A DNA stretch of 64,000 nt, from NCBI RefSeq assembly GCF_009557455.1, contig NZ_CP045651.1, positions 1,364,001-1,428,000 on the forward strand, given 5' to 3'. Positions 56,622-64,000 of the stretch are shown here, piece after piece. How positions within the stretch are numbered: position 1 is the first letter of the stretch; each line of letters begins with the position of its first letter. Both the position numbers and the translations under genes were made by a program. The notes beneath the pieces are model-generated. The model ran no database searches and was not told the DNA's origin. It saw only the letters and a program-made list of their open reading frames with translations. Source of the stretch: Alistipes sp. dk3624. Its GTDB lineage: Bacteria > Bacteroidota > Bacteroidia > Bacteroidales > Rikenellaceae.

Positions 56622-57338
56622 ATGGAAAAGACAAAAAGTTACCTGGTCGAATGCGCCCTGCTGGCGATCGGCCTGATCGTAGCGGGATGGATGCTGCGGA
56701 GCGGCATCGTACATTTCAAGGACAGCGAACGCGTCGTTTCCGTCAAAGGACTTTCGGAAAAAGAGGTAAAAGCCGACCGGGTGATCTGGCCGCTGGCCTA
56801 CAAAGAAGTCGGAGACAATCTGATGACACTTTACAATACGCTCGAAACGAGCAATGCGAAAATCGTCGATTTCCTGAAGTCGAACGGCATCACGGACGAC
56901 GAAATTACGATCGCCCCGGCGGAAATCATCGACATGGACGCCGAACGCTACGGCCCGCAAAGCGTCAAATACCGTTACAACGTAACCAGCGTGTTGACCG
57001 TTACGACCGATAAGGTGGATCTGGTGGTCAAACTGATGTCGCGCCAGAGCGACCTACTGAAACAGGGCGTAGCCATCACCGGCGGGGATTACCGTTTCAC
57101 AACGCAGTTCCTGTACACTTCCACTGCGTTGAACGAGATCAAACCGAAAATGATCGAAGAAGCGACCGAGAACGCCCGCATCGCCGGCGAAAAATTCGCG
57201 CACGATTCGAAAAGCAAACTGGGAAAGATCAAATTTGCCAACCAGGGACAGTTCTCGATCTCCGACCGGGACGCCAATACGCCCTATATAAAGACGGTGC
57301 GCGTCGTAACGTCCGTCGATTATTACCTGAAAGACTAA
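56622..57338 (+). CDS. SIMPL-domain (DUF541) membrane-anchored protein
   Basis: 238 aa with one N-terminal transmembrane helix (CALLAIGLIVAGWML) and a SIMPL domain: RVVSVKGLSEKEVKADRVIW, a central SVLTVTTDKVDLVVKLM strand region and the end PYIKTVRVVTSVDYYLKD. SIMPL proteins are periplasmic or surface proteins without a defined enzymatic role; some protect against oxidative stress. Single gene between two terminators. Confidence 0.85.
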   Translation: MEKTKSYLVECALLAIGLIVAGWMLRSGIVHFKDSERVVSVKGLSEKEVKADRVIWPLAYKEVGDNLMTLYNTLETSNAKIVDFLKSNGITDDEITIAPAEIIDMDAERYGPQSVKYRYNVTSVLTVTTDKVDLVVKLMSRQSDLLKQGVAITGGDYRFTTQFLYTSTALNEIKPKMIEEATENARIAGEKFAHDSKSKLGKIKFANQGQFSISDRDANTPYIKTVRVVTSVDYYLKD

Positions 57339-57344
57339 TAACGG

Positions 57345-57374
57345 GATGCGGAGGAAAAATCCCTCCGCATCGTT
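57345..57374 (+). terminator. Probable terminator after the SIMPL gene
   Basis: A 10-bp perfect stem GATGCGGAGG / CCTCCGCATC with a 7-nt loop; only GTTT follows, so the U-tract is short. Confidence 0.55.
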
Positions 57375-57414
57375 TACGCAATACTTAACTTAATCTTCAA
57401 AAAATACCAAACTT

Positions 57415-58668
57415 ATGAAAAGAAGGGATTTCCTGAAAACGTTCGCAGGAATGGCCGCCCTGACCATCGTTCCCCGTCACGTACTCGGCGGAACGCGATA
57501 CACGGCTCCGAGCGATCAGCTCACCAAGGGCATCATCGGCGTCGGCGGGATGGGACGCGGTCATTACGGCTATGCCGGCACCCGCCTGGTAGCCATTTGC
57601 GACGTGGACAAAAATCATCTGGCGGCCGGCGAGCAACTGGCCAGCGATAAACTGGCCACCTATTCCGACTACAGGAAACTGATCGAAGATCCGAACGTCG
57701 ATATCGTACACATCGCCACCCCGCCGCACTGGCACGGGATCATGTCGGTCGACGCCGCCCGCGCCGGCAAGGACATCTGGTGCGAGAAACCGATGACGCG
57801 GACGATCGGCGAAGGCAAACGGGTGATGGAAGCGGTCAAACAGCACGGCAATATTTTCCGCCTCAACACATGGTTCCGCTTCACCGACACGTTCTACGGC
57901 ATGAACACGACCGTCGACAAGATCAAAAAACTGGTTGACAGCGGTATGCTCGGATGGCCGTTGAAAGTGACGATCAGCAAGCATACCGGCTTCAACTGGA
58001 AATTTTTCTGGGTCGGCAACGAAAAACTCGAAGAACAGAAAGTCCCCGCCGAACTCGACTACGACATGTGGCTCGGCCCGGCTCCTTATAAACCCTACAA
58101 CGCGCACCGCGTACACGAAACCTTCCGCGGATACTGGGACTACGACGCCGGCGGACTGGGCGATATGGGACAGCACTACATCGACCCGGTGCAATACCTG
58201 CTCGGTAAGGACGAAACCAGCCCGATCTCGGTCGAGATCGACGCGCCGCAGCAGCATCCCGACGCGGTGGGTACGTGGCGTAAAATCGAATATACTTACG
58301 ACGACGGCTGCAAAATCATCCTGTACGGCGAAGACAACGGCAGTCCGAGCGATCCTTACATCGAGGGCCCGAACGGAAAAGTATACCCCAATTTCCAGTG
58401 CGACATTCCGGACTGGGAACGCAAACTGGCCGAATTTCCCGACCCGATGCCGCAGCAGACCGATTTCCTGCATTGCGTCAAGAACCGTCAGAAATTCGCC
58501 CTGAACGAACAGAACGGGTTCCGCTCGGCGACTATCGTCAATATGGGCGGCGTGGCGCTGCGTCTGGGACGTTCGCTGAAATTCGATCCCGAAAAGCTGC
58601 TGTTCGTCGATGACGATGCGGCCAACCGGCTGATCGACCAACCGATGCGCGCCCCCTGGGCCATTTAA
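57415..58668 (+). CDS. Gfo/Idh/MocA-family oxidoreductase with Tat-type signal
   Basis: 417 aa starting MKRRDFLKTFAGMAALTIVP, a twin-arginine-type signal, so probably exported folded with its cofactor. The Rossmann NAD(P) motif is KGIIGVGGMGRGHYGYAG (residues 38-55). DIVHIATPPHWHGIMSVDAA and the catalytic-type Lys in DIWCEKPMTRTIGEGKRVME follow. The C-terminal half has the Gfo/Idh/MocA beta-sheet domain (GGLGDMGQHYIDPVQYLLGK). It should oxidise or reduce a sugar C3 hydroxyl. It is 24 bp upstream of the DUF1080 gene, which supports a 3-keto-sugar pathway. Confidence 0.85.
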   Translation: MKRRDFLKTFAGMAALTIVPRHVLGGTRYTAPSDQLTKGIIGVGGMGRGHYGYAGTRLVAICDVDKNHLAAGEQLASDKLATYSDYRKLIEDPNVDIVHIATPPHWHGIMSVDAARAGKDIWCEKPMTRTIGEGKRVMEAVKQHGNIFRLNTWFRFTDTFYGMNTTVDKIKKLVDSGMLGWPLKVTISKHTGFNWKFFWVGNEKLEEQKVPAELDYDMWLGPAPYKPYNAHRVHETFRGYWDYDAGGLGDMGQHYIDPVQYLLGKDETSPISVEIDAPQQHPDAVGTWRKIEYTYDDGCKIILYGEDNGSPSDPYIEGPNGKVYPNFQCDIPDWERKLAEFPDPMPQQTDFLHCVKNRQKFALNEQNGFRSATIVNMGGVALRLGRSLKFDPEKLLFVDDDAANRLIDQPMRAPWAI

Positions 58669-58692
58669 CGTCTAACCCGATTAACGATAATT

Positions 58693-61600
58693 ATGATGAA
58701 AAAGATAGTTTTAGTTCTTTTTGCGTTGTTCGCGTTGGCCGGCAGCAACCTGTCTGCACAGACCAATCCGAACCGCACGTGGAAAACCAAAGTATCGGAT
58801 GCGCTGGGTCTGATGCCGGCCCCGAACGAAGCCGAATACGACCGGTTGATGAGCGATCTGGTTTCGACCGGAGCAGAGGGCGTGGACATGCTGGTATCCA
58901 TGTTCGACGATACGAACAACGTTCCGGTCAGCTACGCGCTGTCCGGCTGGTCGGCCTTCGTTTCGGGCCCCGACCGTGAACAGGCGCGCAAAGAGTTCGT
59001 CGACGGGATTATCCGCGGACTGAAAAAAAGCAACAATGCCGAAATCAAGGCGTTCTACATCCGCCTGCTGCAACAATGCGGCAAAAAAGAGAGCGTCGAC
59101 GTCCTGGCCGGTCTGATCGGCGATCAACGGCTGGGCGGCCCCGCGCTGACTGCGCTCGTTTCGAACGGAACGCCGGAAGCCGAAACGGCGATCGCCCAGG
59201 CGATCGTTGCCGGGACAGGCGATAAAAACGCGCTGGCTCAGGCCGCAGGCGACGCGGGCATCGACAACGAAGGCGTCGAAACGGCTCTGATCGCCTGGGT
59301 AGGCAACGATAAAAGCGCCGACAAGTCGATTTATTACGCCCTGTCGAAAATCGGTACGGCCGCATCGCTTCCCGTGCTGAGCGCCGCAGCCGCAAACGCT
59401 AACTACGACGGCGACGCGACGGACGCGACGGACGCTTATATCTGCCTGATCGAAAAGCTGAAAGCAGACGGACAGGACAAACTGGCCGCTGCGGAAGCCG
59501 GTAAACTGTTGAAAAAAGCGGCAGCCGCCGGATCGGAACACGCCCGTATCGCAGCCACCGGAATCCTGCTGTCGCTACAGAAGAGTCCGGTCGCCTATGC
59601 GATGAAAGCGATGAAAGATCCCGCACGGGCTTACCGCAACAACGTGTTGCGATTCGCCGCTCCGTATGCGGACGACGCGTTCTACACCGAACTGGGCGCT
59701 ACGCTCGGCAAACTGAAAGACAACGAAGCCAAAACCGACATTGTCAACTACCTCGGCAACCAGGGAGCGAAAACGGCGTTGCCGGCTATCCTGCCCTATC
59801 TGAAAGATGCGGATGCGGAACTTAGCGAAGCCGCTATGTGGGCAGCGACGCAGATCGGCGGATCGGAAGTTCCCGCCGCTCTGAGCGAAGTGATCCTGAC
59901 GGCGACCGACAGCGAGCACGACCAGGCCCGAGCCAATACGGCTGCCCAATGCCTACTCGCCTATAAAGGGAACGTCAATCCGGTAGCGGCCGAGATCGTT
60001 CAAAAGAAAGGAGACGTCCGCGGAATCACGGTACTCGCCGCCCGCCGCGCGCAGGATCAGTCCGGCGTCGTTTTCGATGCGACCCGGAATGCCAATGCCG
60101 CCGTCGCACAGGCCGCTTATGCGGCGCTGCCCGCCGTAGCATCGGCCAAAGACCTCCCCGCCCTGTACACGATGCTCGAAAAACAGCAGTCGGTCAACGA
60201 CCAAAATACCGAAGCGATTCAGAACGCCATCGTCGCAGCGTTGCGCGAACTGACTCCCGACGAACAGGCCGGAGCGATCGGCGACCGCATCGCCAAAAGC
60301 GGAGCCAAGAAATCGCTGTACTACGCCGTTCTGGCGAAAGCAGGGCTGCCGGACGCAATGGAAACTATCTCGAAAGGCTTCGACAGCGGTTCGGCCGTCG
60401 ACAAGGACAACGCGTTCTATGCGCTACTGAATATCAAGGGAATGGCCGCTGCCGACAAACTGGCCGAAATCGCGGCCGCCGACGATGCCGCCTATGCGGC
60501 CAAAGCGCTCGACGTGTACGTACAGCGGATCGCCGCATCGGACAAAACGCCCGAAAACAAGACGCTGCTGCTGTCCGACGTGCTGGATATAGCCGGATCG
60601 AACAAAGCCCTATCCGCCGCCGATGCGCGTAAGATCGAAACCAAAGCGCTTCAGGGACTCGAAAACAACAAGACGTTCCAGGGGATGATGCTTGCCGGAA
60701 AATACCTCGGCAACGCCGACGCGGACGTTTCTCAGGCCGCTGTGATGGCCGTAATCCGGACGGCTCTGGCCCACAAAGAATTCTACGGCCCGGCCGTTAC
60801 CGAACTACTGAAAAAGGCTGTGGAACTGAACAAAGACAAGGACAGCAATTACCAGCGCGAAGAGGTGCAAAAACACCTGGCTTCGCTGCCGGCGACGGGC
60901 GGTTTCGTCTCGATGTTCAACGGCAAAGACCTGACCGGGTGGAAAGGGCTTGTCGAAAACCCGATCGCCCGCGCCAAGATGAAACCGGCGGAACTGGCCA
61001 AGAAACAGGCCGCCGCAGACGAAACGATGCGCAAGGACTGGGTAGTGAACAACGGACTGATGGAATACGTCGGACACGGATTCGACAACATCTGCACCGA
61101 AAAACAATACGGCGATTTCGAAATGTACGTCGATTGGAAACTCTATGCCGAAGGTAGCGAGGCCGATGCGGGCATTTACCTGCGCGGTACGCCGCAGGTG
61201 CAGATCTGGGATACGGCGCGCCGTAACGTGGGCGCCGAAGTCGGTTCCGGCGGACTCTACAACAACCAGGTCAATCCGAGCAAGCCGTCCAAAGTGGCCG
61301 ACAATAAGTTGGGAACTTGGAATACATTCTACATCAAGATGGTAGGCGACCGCGTCACCGTACTGCTGAACGGCGAGAAGGTAGTCGACAACGTGATCCT
61401 CGAAAACTTCTGGGACCGCAGCCAGGCGATCTTCCCGATCGAACAGATCGAACTGCAGGCGCACGGCACCAAAACCGCTTTCCGCAACCTCTACATCAAC
61501 GAACTGCCGCAGGTGAAACCGACCGAACTGTCCGCCGAAGAGAAAGCCGAAGGTTTCAAACTGCTGTACGACGGCACGAACATGCACGGTTGGACGGGTA

Positions 61601-62124
61601 ATACGCGCGATTATGTCTCCGAAGACGGAGCGATCGTGCTCTATCCGGGCAACGGCGGCGGCGGCAACCTATATACGGTCGACGAGTACAAAGACTTCGT
61701 CTTCCGCTTCGACTTCATGCTGACCGAAGGCGCGAACAACGGGATCGGAATCCGGGCCCCGCTCGAAGGCGATGCCGCTTATGTCGGCATGGAGATTCAG
61801 GTGCTCGACAACGAATCCCCGATTTACAGCCAGCTCGAGAAATACCAGTATCACGGTTCGGTGTACGGCGTTATTCCGGCCAAACGCGGTTTCCTGAAAC
61901 CGGTCGGCGAATGGAACAGCGAAGAGATCCGAATCAAGGGCAACGACATCCGCGTTACGCTGAACGGCGAAGTGATCCTCGAAGGCAACATCGCCGAAGC
62001 CAGCAAGAACGGAACGATCGACCACAAGGATCACCCGGGCCTGAAAAACGAAAAGGGCCATATCGGATTCCTCGGTCACGGCTCCCTGGTCAAATTCAAA
62101 AACATCCGGGTCAAGGAGTTGTAA
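58693..62124 (+). CDS. HEAT-repeat protein with two C-terminal DUF1080 (3-keto-sugar hydrolase-type) domains
   Basis: 1143 aa with signal peptide (FALFALAGSNLSAQ). Residues about 30-730 are Ala-rich helical repeats of HEAT/PBS-lyase type. The first DUF1080 domain covers about 737-935 (GGFVSMFNGKDLTGWKGLVE, YGDFEMYVDWKLYAEGSEAD, GIYLRGTPQVQIWD, GTWNTFYIKMVGDRVTVLLN). The second covers about 955-1143 (FKLLYDGTNMHGWTGNTRDY, ANNGIGIRAPLEGDAAYVGM, LGHGSLVKFKNIRV). DUF1080 enzymes include 3-keto-disaccharide hydrolases that cut glycosides after C3 oxidation by a Gfo/Idh/MocA partner. The HEAT part may be a scaffold. The start could be Met1 or Met2. Confidence 0.82.
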   Translation: MMKKIVLVLFALFALAGSNLSAQTNPNRTWKTKVSDALGLMPAPNEAEYDRLMSDLVSTGAEGVDMLVSMFDDTNNVPVSYALSGWSAFVSGPDREQARKEFVDGIIRGLKKSNNAEIKAFYIRLLQQCGKKESVDVLAGLIGDQRLGGPALTALVSNGTPEAETAIAQAIVAGTGDKNALAQAAGDAGIDNEGVETALIAWVGNDKSADKSIYYALSKIGTAASLPVLSAAAANANYDGDATDATDAYICLIEKLKADGQDKLAAAEAGKLLKKAAAAGSEHARIAATGILLSLQKSPVAYAMKAMKDPARAYRNNVLRFAAPYADDAFYTELGATLGKLKDNEAKTDIVNYLGNQGAKTALPAILPYLKDADAELSEAAMWAATQIGGSEVPAALSEVILTATDSEHDQARANTAAQCLLAYKGNVNPVAAEIVQKKGDVRGITVLAARRAQDQSGVVFDATRNANAAVAQAAYAALPAVASAKDLPALYTMLEKQQSVNDQNTEAIQNAIVAALRELTPDEQAGAIGDRIAKSGAKKSLYYAVLAKAGLPDAMETISKGFDSGSAVDKDNAFYALLNIKGMAAADKLAEIAAADDAAYAAKALDVYVQRIAASDKTPENKTLLLSDVLDIAGSNKALSAADARKIETKALQGLENNKTFQGMMLAGKYLGNADADVSQAAVMAVIRTALAHKEFYGPAVTELLKKAVELNKDKDSNYQREEVQKHLASLPATGGFVSMFNGKDLTGWKGLVENPIARAKMKPAELAKKQAAADETMRKDWVVNNGLMEYVGHGFDNICTEKQYGDFEMYVDWKLYAEGSEADAGIYLRGTPQVQIWDTARRNVGAEVGSGGLYNNQVNPSKPSKVADNKLGTWNTFYIKMVGDRVTVLLNGEKVVDNVILENFWDRSQAIFPIEQIELQAHGTKTAFRNLYINELPQVKPTELSAEEKAEGFKLLYDGTNMHGWTGNTRDYVSEDGAIVLYPGNGGGGNLYTVDEYKDFVFRFDFMLTEGANNGIGIRAPLEGDAAYVGMEIQVLDNESPIYSQLEKYQYHGSVYGVIPAKRGFLKPVGEWNSEEIRIKGNDIRVTLNGEVILEGNIAEASKNGTIDHKDHPGLKNEKGHIGFLGHGSLVKFKNIRVKEL

Positions 62125-62170
62125 AAAAACGTTCAGCGGAATGGCTCCGATCTATTTACGCTGAACGAAT

Positions 62171-62212
62171 AAAAAACAGCGGTTCGCTATCTCAAGCGAA
62201 CCGCTGTTTTTT
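62171..62212. terminator. Bidirectional intrinsic terminator
   Basis: An 18-bp perfect stem (AAAAAACAGCGGTTCGCT with its complement) and loop ATCTCA, lying between convergent DUF1080 and smpB genes. Confidence 0.93.
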
Positions 62213-62227
62213 CTATCCGTTTACGAA

Positions 62228-62683
62228 TTACTTCCGGAATACGCGCTCCAACTCCCGACGAGCGTCTTTCTCCTTGATGTACTCCCGCTTGTCGTAGCTC
62301 TTACGACCGCGTCCCAAGCCGATCTGCAATTTTGCCAGCCCCTTGTCGTTGATAAAAAGCTTCAATCCTACGATCGTCAGCCCCTTGTCCTGCAACGCGC
62401 GCTCCAACTTGGCCAGTTCTCGGCGTTGCAGCAACAATTTGCGGTCGCGTTTGGGCATGTGATTGTTGTAGCTGCCCCAATGGTATTCCGAAATGTTCAT
62501 CCCCCGGACGAACAATTCATGGTCGTTGAAATAACAATAGCAGTCGGTCAGCGAAGCTTTTCCCAGCCGCAGCGACTTGATCTCCGTACCCGACAAAACG
62601 ATACCCGCAACATAGGTGTCGAGCATCTCGTAATCGTAAGTCGCCCGCTTATTTTTAATGGATATGTTTTTCCCGTCGTTCAT
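62228..62683 (-). CDS. smpB: SsrA-binding protein SmpB
   Basis: A 151-aa protein of normal length with SmpB motifs: [59 protein letters not shown] and the C-terminal [20 protein letters not shown]. It binds tmRNA and brings it to stalled ribosomes for trans-translation. The tmRNA gene is not in the window. Likely co-transcribed with the DUF4290 gene 6 bp upstream. Confidence 0.96.
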   Translation of the reverse strand: MNDGKNISIKNKRATYDYEMLDTYVAGIVLSGTEIKSLRLGKASLTDCYCYFNDHELFVRGMNISEYHWGSYNNHMPKRDRKLLLQRRELAKLERALQDKGLTIVGLKLFINDKGLAKLQIGLGRGRKSYDKREYIKEKDARRELERVFRK

Positions 62684-62689
62684 GGCCGG

Positions 62690-63379
62690 TTATTTTCCGT
62701 ATTGCGATTTTCCGGTACGGCGTTTGCCTCCCTGTTTATTGTTGCCCGCATGACCGTTCGTTTTCCCAGCGGAATGATTTCCCGTCTGAAAATTCTTGCG
62801 TGAACGATTGTTCATTCGGGGCTGTTTATAGTCGTTTCGGAGATTATTTAATGCAACTTCATCGATCGTTACCCCATTATCGGACATCGAGCGTATATCT
62901 TTCATGATGATCTCATTGCTCGGGTGTTCCTGGTTGTATTCGAACGACTTAGCCCGCATATACTTCGCTATATTATTTACTATCAAAGTCTTCGCCTCCT
63001 CGTCGTCGATCGCTTTCAGAGCGGCGAGCGTCCGTTCTATATTTTTGCCGTAGTGCTTGCGGGCAATCTTCCCGCCCGGGTAAGCCATATGATCCGGCCT
63101 GGGGTTCAATATCTTAGCCGACGGGATCGGATAGGGCGAATCGACATCCAGCTTAAAATCGGACATGATGAACAGGTGATCCCACAACTTATGTTTGAAA
63201 TCAGCCGTATCGCGCAGAGTCGGATTCAGGTTTCCCATCACCTCGATCACCGCGTGCGCCTGCTGGTTACGCAGATCTCGGTCATGTATAGACATCAGAT
63301 AATCAACCATTTGATGCACATGCCTACCATACTCGGGCAGCATGAGTTTCTTCCTTTCGAAATTATAATTTTTATCCAT
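62690..63379 (-). CDS. DUF4290 domain protein
   Basis: About 229 aa from the ATG at 63377-63379 (MDKNYNFERKKLMLPEYGRH). The DUF4290 core is clear: MVDYLMSIHDRDLRNQQAHA, VIEVMGNLNPTLRD, FKHKLWDHLFIMSDFKLDVD. The last 50 residues are a basic, Asn/Gly/Lys-rich tail (NNRSRKNFQTGNHSAGKTNG), perhaps nucleic-acid binding. The family is conserved in Bacteroidota with unknown function. It precedes smpB on the same strand. Confidence 0.88.
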   Translation of the reverse strand: MDKNYNFERKKLMLPEYGRHVHQMVDYLMSIHDRDLRNQQAHAVIEVMGNLNPTLRDTADFKHKLWDHLFIMSDFKLDVDSPYPIPSAKILNPRPDHMAYPGGKIARKHYGKNIERTLAALKAIDDEEAKTLIVNNIAKYMRAKSFEYNQEHPSNEIIMKDIRSMSDNGVTIDEVALNNLRNDYKQPRMNNRSRKNFQTGNHSAGKTNGHAGNNKQGGKRRTGKSQYGK

Positions 63380-63650
63380 AAAGAATTTTGTGGTCTCCAC
63401 GACGAGCCGTTCCCGCAAGGATCTACGCTGTAAAACGAAAAATCTAAGAAAAAGTCTGAAAAAATGGTGTTTTACGGTCGATATTCTCAGAATCCTGCTT
63501 CGGTCGATCCGGAATGCCGTGTTTTTTTTAAACGGGAGTATTTACTAACTTTCGGACAAAGCTACATGGTTTTTCCCAGAAAACCAAAACCACGCAGCAG
63601 AAAATATAGTAACACTCCCATCCTAGTATTTAATATTTTATAAAAAAGTT

Positions 63651-64000
63651 ATGACAAACGTATTGGTAGTAGACAGCGAGCGGAGCATTCGCAACACGTT
63701 GAAAGAACGGCTCGAATATGAAGGCTTCCGCGTCGAAACCGCCGAAACGGGCAGCGAGGCGGCCGACAAAACCGAAAAATCAACCTATGACATCGTACTT
63801 TGCGACATCAATGTTCCCGACACGGGAGCGTTCGACCTGCTCGACAGCCTGCGGGCAAACGGAAAAAGCCTGCCTTTTATCATGCTGTCGTCGCAAAAAG
63901 GGACGGAACCCGTCGTCAATTCGATGCGTCACGGAGCATACGATTACATACTCAAACCGATCAATCTGAATAAATTACTCGAATCGATCCGATCGGCTAC
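63651..64000 (+). CDS. Response regulator receiver domain, 3'-truncated by window edge
   Basis: From ATG 63651 the frame stays open to the window end (116 codons). It is a receiver domain: VLVVDSERSIRNTLKERLEY with the acidic site, phospho-Asp in YDIVLCDINVPDTGAFDLLD (near residue 52), FIMLSSQKG, and the conserved Lys in YDYILKPINLNKLL. The output domain is outside the window. NtrC-type sigma-54 activators start in this way, but that is a guess. The intergenic stretch 63380-63650 separates it from the divergent DUF4290 gene and has no gene I can support. Confidence 0.85.
   Translation, partial: MTNVLVVDSERSIRNTLKERLEYEGFRVETAETGSEAADKTEKSTYDIVLCDINVPDTGAFDLLDSLRANGKSLPFIMLSSQKGTEPVVNSMRHGAYDYILKPINLNKLLESIRSA

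Overview
The window comes from a Gram-negative Bacteroidota chromosome, most likely a Rikenellaceae/Alistipes-type gut bacterium. The evidence is lineage marker families (GldH lipoprotein, DUF4290, SIMPL, RteC, Bacteroidota-type TonB receptor with BtuG), recurrent promoters of the Bacteroidota form TTG-N19/20-TAnnTTTG, and a base composition that looks GC-rich for the phylum. The genus is an inference. Most of the window is dense core genome with many intrinsic terminators.

Layout. 1-2090 is accessory DNA: a truncated YhcG/DUF1016 nuclease gene, an RteC-type regulator, and a pair of 91-bp inverted repeats around a decayed FISUMP/DUF1566-like gene fragment, lying at the 3' end of a tRNA-Ser(CGA). 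2190-6480 is a cobalamin module: B12 riboswitch, BtuB-like TonB receptor, BtuG-like lipoprotein, and CobO adenosyltransferase with its own promoter. 6558-19122 holds housekeeping and envelope genes: MsbA-like ABC exporter, trpS, a CLC channel, an FN3 lipoprotein, an MFS/DcaP-like porin pair, and the ricT-gldH-trmB operon. 19300-28351 is mainly a carbohydrate region (esterase, two tandem glycosidase-like paralogs, GH78 rhamnosidase) followed by a CDGSH iron-sulfur protein and a MATE pump.

28470-40830 is central metabolism and transport: MtgA, pyruvate:ferredoxin oxidoreductase, transketolase, OPT transporter, peptidase T and O-acetylhomoserine sulfhydrylase (metY). 40985-48311 is a five-gene, partly translationally coupled operon that reads as amino-sugar/peptidoglycan salvage (SSS symporter, split amidase with golvesin-like insert, DUF5009 membrane protein, BadF-type sugar kinase, MurQ). 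48395-56430 carries surE, an AcrAB-TolC-type RND operon and an lpxA homologue. 56622-64000 has SIMPL, a Gfo/Idh/MocA oxidoreductase with a HEAT-DUF1080-DUF1080 protein (3-keto-sugar type pair), smpB, DUF4290, and the start of a response regulator.

The most interesting item is upstream of metY. A 35-codon leader ORF (39243-39350) ends in a run of Met and Cys codons and is followed by an intrinsic terminator. The terminator's 5' arm can pair instead with a sequence at the end of the leader ORF. This has the full architecture of a ribosome-mediated methionine (or Met/Cys) transcription attenuator. I know of no description of it in this phylum, but I cannot search.
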